Source: Clostridium tagluense (GTDB taxonomy: Bacteria > Bacillota > Clostridia > Clostridiales > Clostridiaceae). Taken from it: a DNA stretch of 64,000 nucleotides. Below the pieces are notes generated by a model. That model was not told the DNA's origin. It saw only the letters and a program-made list of their open reading frames with translations, and did no database searches. Below are positions 61,778 to 64,000 of the stretch, one piece after another. Within the stretch, counting starts at the first letter, position 1. Each line of letters begins with the position of its first letter. Both the position numbers and the translations under genes were made by a program. Location of the stretch: contig NZ_BHYK01000002.1 in assembly GCF_003865095.1 (NCBI RefSeq), positions 195,940-259,939 on the forward strand, given 5' to 3'.

Positions 61778-62368
61778 ATGAGAGAAATAGTATATGAAAA
61801 TTATTTTTGGCAAAATGATTTAGTAAGGTTAAGAGCTTGGAGTCCTGAAGATTGGGAATGGGACTATTATAATAATTTTGATACTTCTGCAATGAGATTA
61901 GGAGACTGTGAAGTTCCATTTCCACCAACAGTCTTAGAATCTAAAAATTTTTCGGAGAAAATTGCGAACTTATCTAATAATACTGGGAGAACTTATTTTG
62001 CTATAGAAACATTAGAAGGCACTATTGTTGGTAGAATTAATTTTAATAATAATGATGAAAGAAATGGAACCTTTGAAATTGCTTTGTTAATTGATAGAGA
62101 TTATAGAGGTAAGGGATATGGAACAGCTGCCATGAAAATACTTCTTCAATATGCTTTCATGGAGAAAAGATTAAATAAATATTGTGGGAGTCTTTTGGAG
62201 GGAAATATAGGATCTGTTGCCATGCACAAAAAACTAGGGTGTCAACAGGAAGGGCTTTGCAAAGAAAATATTTATACAAATGGACGATATTGTGATGAAA
62301 TTCTATTTGGATTGACAAAAGAAGATTATTTAAAAATGATAGATTTTACTAATTACACCAAGAGGTAA
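61778..62368 (+). CDS. GNAT acetyltransferase (RimJ/RimL-like)
   Basis: A 196-residue protein with NDLVRLRAWSPEDW at the start and the acetyl-CoA motif LLIDRDYRGKGYGTAAMKIL, followed by GSVAMHKKLGCQQEG, typical of RimJ/RimL-type GNATs. These acetylate N-terminal or side-chain amines. AAAGGGGGC precedes the ATG. The next gene starts 16 bases later and is a second GNAT; together they form one transcript. Confidence 0.9.
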   Translation: MREIVYENYFWQNDLVRLRAWSPEDWEWDYYNNFDTSAMRLGDCEVPFPPTVLESKNFSEKIANLSNNTGRTYFAIETLEGTIVGRINFNNNDERNGTFEIALLIDRDYRGKGYGTAAMKILLQYAFMEKRLNKYCGSLLEGNIGSVAMHKKLGCQQEGLCKENIYTNGRYCDEILFGLTKEDYLKMIDFTNYTKR

Positions 62369-62384
62369 TTAAAGGAGACATATT

Positions 62385-63263
62385 GTGAGGGATTATATAA
62401 TAATAAGCGATTATATGGATAATGAAAGATATAGTTCAAGCTTTAACAAATTATCAATGGAAATTTTTGAATCTGATCCTGAGAAATGGTATGAAAAAAA
62501 TCTTTACTATAATAGATGTAATTTTTACTCCTGTCTATATGAAGATCAAGTGGTTGCAAGTATATCTGTAAATAAAATGGATTTACTTGTAGACGGACAA
62601 AAGAAAACAGCATTACAGCTATCGGGTATAATGACACATCTTGACCATAGAAACAAAGGATTATCATCAGCACTAATTAATCATATTATAGAAAAATATG
62701 AGAATGAATATGATATTATTTATCTTTTTGCCAATGATAGTGTTTTGAACTTTTATCAAAAATTTGGATTTAAGCAAATCATTGAAGGTGCCTATGAATT
62801 AGATGCAAATGAGATAAATAGAAAAGAAAGTATGATAAGAAAACTTAAAATACATGATGAAAATGACTGTAACACTATATTAAGAATTATAGAAAATAGA
62901 CAACCGATATCTAAAAAACTTGGAGTATTTAATGATCTATGGCCTATACATATTTTCTGTATGTATGTACATAACGATGATATGTACTACCTAACAGATG
63001 AAGATACTATAGTAATTGCGACAAGAGAAGATAGCTGCGTGCATTTATATGATGTATTAAGCCTAACACATATTGATTTAGATAATATTATTGAAAAAAT
63101 TGTAACCATAGATGATGATAAAATAGAATTTCATTTTATTCCTGAAAGCAATAAATACAATATACTTAAAATTTCAAAGGAGAGACCAGATGACTGGTTG
63201 TTTGTACGGTCTAATAATACTTCATTTAATGAAGTGTTATTTCCAATCACCTCTCAAACATAA
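62385..63263 (+). CDS. GNAT acetyltransferase
   Basis: A 292-residue protein with GTG start at 62385, AAAGGAGA nine bases upstream. The N-terminal half has the GNAT core: SGIMTHLDHRNKGLSSALIN (acetyl-CoA motif variant R-N-K-G-L) and FYQKFGFKQI. The C-terminal 140 residues form a separate domain, as in Eis-like or two-domain clostridial GNATs. Substrate unknown. Confidence 0.85.
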   Translation: MRDYIIISDYMDNERYSSSFNKLSMEIFESDPEKWYEKNLYYNRCNFYSCLYEDQVVASISVNKMDLLVDGQKKTALQLSGIMTHLDHRNKGLSSALINHIIEKYENEYDIIYLFANDSVLNFYQKFGFKQIIEGAYELDANEINRKESMIRKLKIHDENDCNTILRIIENRQPISKKLGVFNDLWPIHIFCMYVHNDDMYYLTDEDTIVIATREDSCVHLYDVLSLTHIDLDNIIEKIVTIDDDKIEFHFIPESNKYNILKISKERPDDWLFVRSNNTSFNEVLFPITSQT

Positions 63264-63350
63264 AACATATACAATTATAGTTTTTTAATATGGAGTAAAA
63301 AACTAGTGTGCTAAAACACCAATGGGTTTTATTTTAAGATGCAAACTTAA

Positions 63351-63392
63351 AAATTCACAGTATAAATCAGAGATGATTTATACTGTGAATTT
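63351..63392 (+). terminator. Perfect 19-bp hairpin
   Basis: AAATTCACAGTATAAATCA and TGATTTATACTGTGAATTT with loop GAGA. The tail is TTAATT rather than a T run, so termination is likely but not certain. Confidence 0.55.
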
Positions 63393-63394
63393 AA

Positions 63395-63520
63395 TTAAGA
63401 GATGATTTAATAAAAAAAGGCTACGCTGTAGACTTTGAATACTTTAATAGTGGACATGATTATTTATCTTGGGGTGAAATTTTGGCTAACGGATTAATTT
63501 CACTTATGGGGGTACAATAA
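63395..63520 (+). pseudogene. C-terminal fragment of a Fes/IroE-like esterase
   Basis: Reads LRDDLIKKGYAVDFEYFNSG, HDYLSWGEILANGLISLMG to TAA 63518. The GGHDYLxW-type segment, here NSGHDYLSW, with the catalytic histidine is found at the C-terminus of enterochelin-esterase-like alpha/beta hydrolases. No start codon and no N-terminal part; the hairpin at 63351 is where the gene body should be. Confidence 0.6.
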
Positions 63521-63775
63521 TGACAACAGATTGTTTAGATTCATGTAAAGGTTTTGATTTCCACAACGGGGTAGATTCCAAACAATGAACTATACTACAA
63601 TAGCCCAACATAAAAATAATTTTGAATTTAAGGGAAATTAAGTATAAAATTATTTGCTAGTATTAAAATAGGATATATACTATTTAATGTATTGAATATT
63701 AAAAATAAAACATACTAGTTATAAGAGAAAAATAATAGTGTTATGAAAAATTTTATATTAGAGGGGGGGAACAAA

Positions 63776-64000
63776 ATGAAAAAGTTCACGAAAATAACTT
63801 CTATATTATTAACAGCTGGATTATTGATTAATAGCTTCAGTGCTGTTGCACGAGGTGCACAAGTTGCACGAGGTGCACAAGTTAAATCCGTAACTGATAT
63901 ATGTGTTAAGCAAGGCTTAGAAATAGGCAAAAGCACATCAGGATTTAAGCTAGAATCTAAAAAATGGATTGAGGATATACAATCTACTGCCATGATATTC
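63776..64000 (+). CDS. Secreted protein, 5' end only
   Basis: ATG 63776 after GAGGGGGG; 75 residues are visible and the frame runs off the window. A signal peptide (KKFTKITSILLTAGLLINSF, cut near AVA) is followed by VARGAQ twice in tandem, then SVTDICVKQGLEIGKSTSGF and KLESKKWIEDIQ. The duplication comes from an 18-base repeat (63845-63880). Family not recognised from this part. Confidence 0.65.
   Translation, partial: MKKFTKITSILLTAGLLINSFSAVARGAQVARGAQVKSVTDICVKQGLEIGKSTSGFKLESKKWIEDIQSTAMIF

Larger units (their letters stand above)
63264..63775 (+). other. Gap with a 19-bp hairpin and an esterase remnant
   Basis: About 510 bases. Contains the perfect hairpin at 63351-63392 and the remnant at 63395-63520. 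The remainder is AT-rich with nothing recognised except AGAGGGGGG ahead of the last gene. Confidence 0.6.

Overview
The window looks like a piece of chromosome from a strictly anaerobic, motile, spore-forming low-GC Firmicute of the genus Clostridium or a close relative. The evidence is the AT-rich sequence, strong AGGAGG-type ribosome binding sites, a Spo0E-type phosphatase, an Rnf complex in clostridial order (C-D-G-E-A-B), a trimeric [FeFe] hydrogenase, two large chemoreceptors and SigD-like flagellar promoters. No tools were used, so every family call rests on motifs and gene order.

Layout. 1-7.6 kb is the edge of a bacterial microcompartment locus: the 3' end of a shell protein gene, a CCG-type Fe-S protein, a response regulator/PocR-histidine kinase pair, an iron alcohol dehydrogenase, then a choline-kinase-like enzyme and a drug/metabolite-type transporter with a small partner. 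7.6-19.7 kb holds a probable SigD-driven 34-codon gene, a chemoreceptor, DedA, tRNA-Ser, GNAT, an alanine/glycine:Na+ symporter, a metallo-beta-lactamase-fold protein, an AraC regulator and a CBS/CorC membrane protein. 20-31.2 kb holds a lone zwf, a cyclase, an M24 aminopeptidase preceded by three palindromic repeats, an AMMECR1/LigB fusion with its radical SAM partner, a large YcdB/SLH-like secreted protein and an M3 peptidase. 31.7-38.1 kb is rseC-like, rnfCDGEAB, then nadE. 38.2-40.7 kb holds a HEAT-methyltransferase fusion and a nitroreductase.

40.87-47.70 kb is a decayed integrative element in tRNA-Lys(CUU). The 3' end of the tRNA and its terminator are duplicated 6.7 kb downstream. The left end carries the C-terminus of a tyrosine integrase, two frameshifted small genes, an IS3 transposase fragment and a miniature element with IS21-like inverted ends. 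The surviving cargo (CsbD, PRC-barrel, an lmo0937-type membrane peptide, an AI-2E/PerM permease) looks like a stress/envelope set. 48-54.8 kb holds an SPFH/flotillin-like protein with three internal repeats and the hydCBA hydrogenase operon with a 2Fe-2S ferredoxin-like tail gene. 54.8-64 kb holds a Nudix hydrolase, small unknowns, Spo0E, a XRE regulator with an in-frame stop, a putative flagellar-type cell-wall hydrolase, a second chemoreceptor, an HD protein, two acetyltransferases, an esterase remnant and the start of a secreted protein.

Working together: hydrogenase (NADH/ferredoxin/H2), Rnf (ferredoxin/NAD+/ion gradient) and NadE (NAD supply) form the redox-energy core, and the Na+ symporter could draw on a Rnf gradient if the Rnf here pumps Na+. 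No completely new system is proven. The best leads are the tRNA-Lys island with its repeats and stress cargo, the SigD-driven small gene, the MerR-type promoter with a 21-codon ORF and attenuator-like hairpin, and a family of near-identical terminators.
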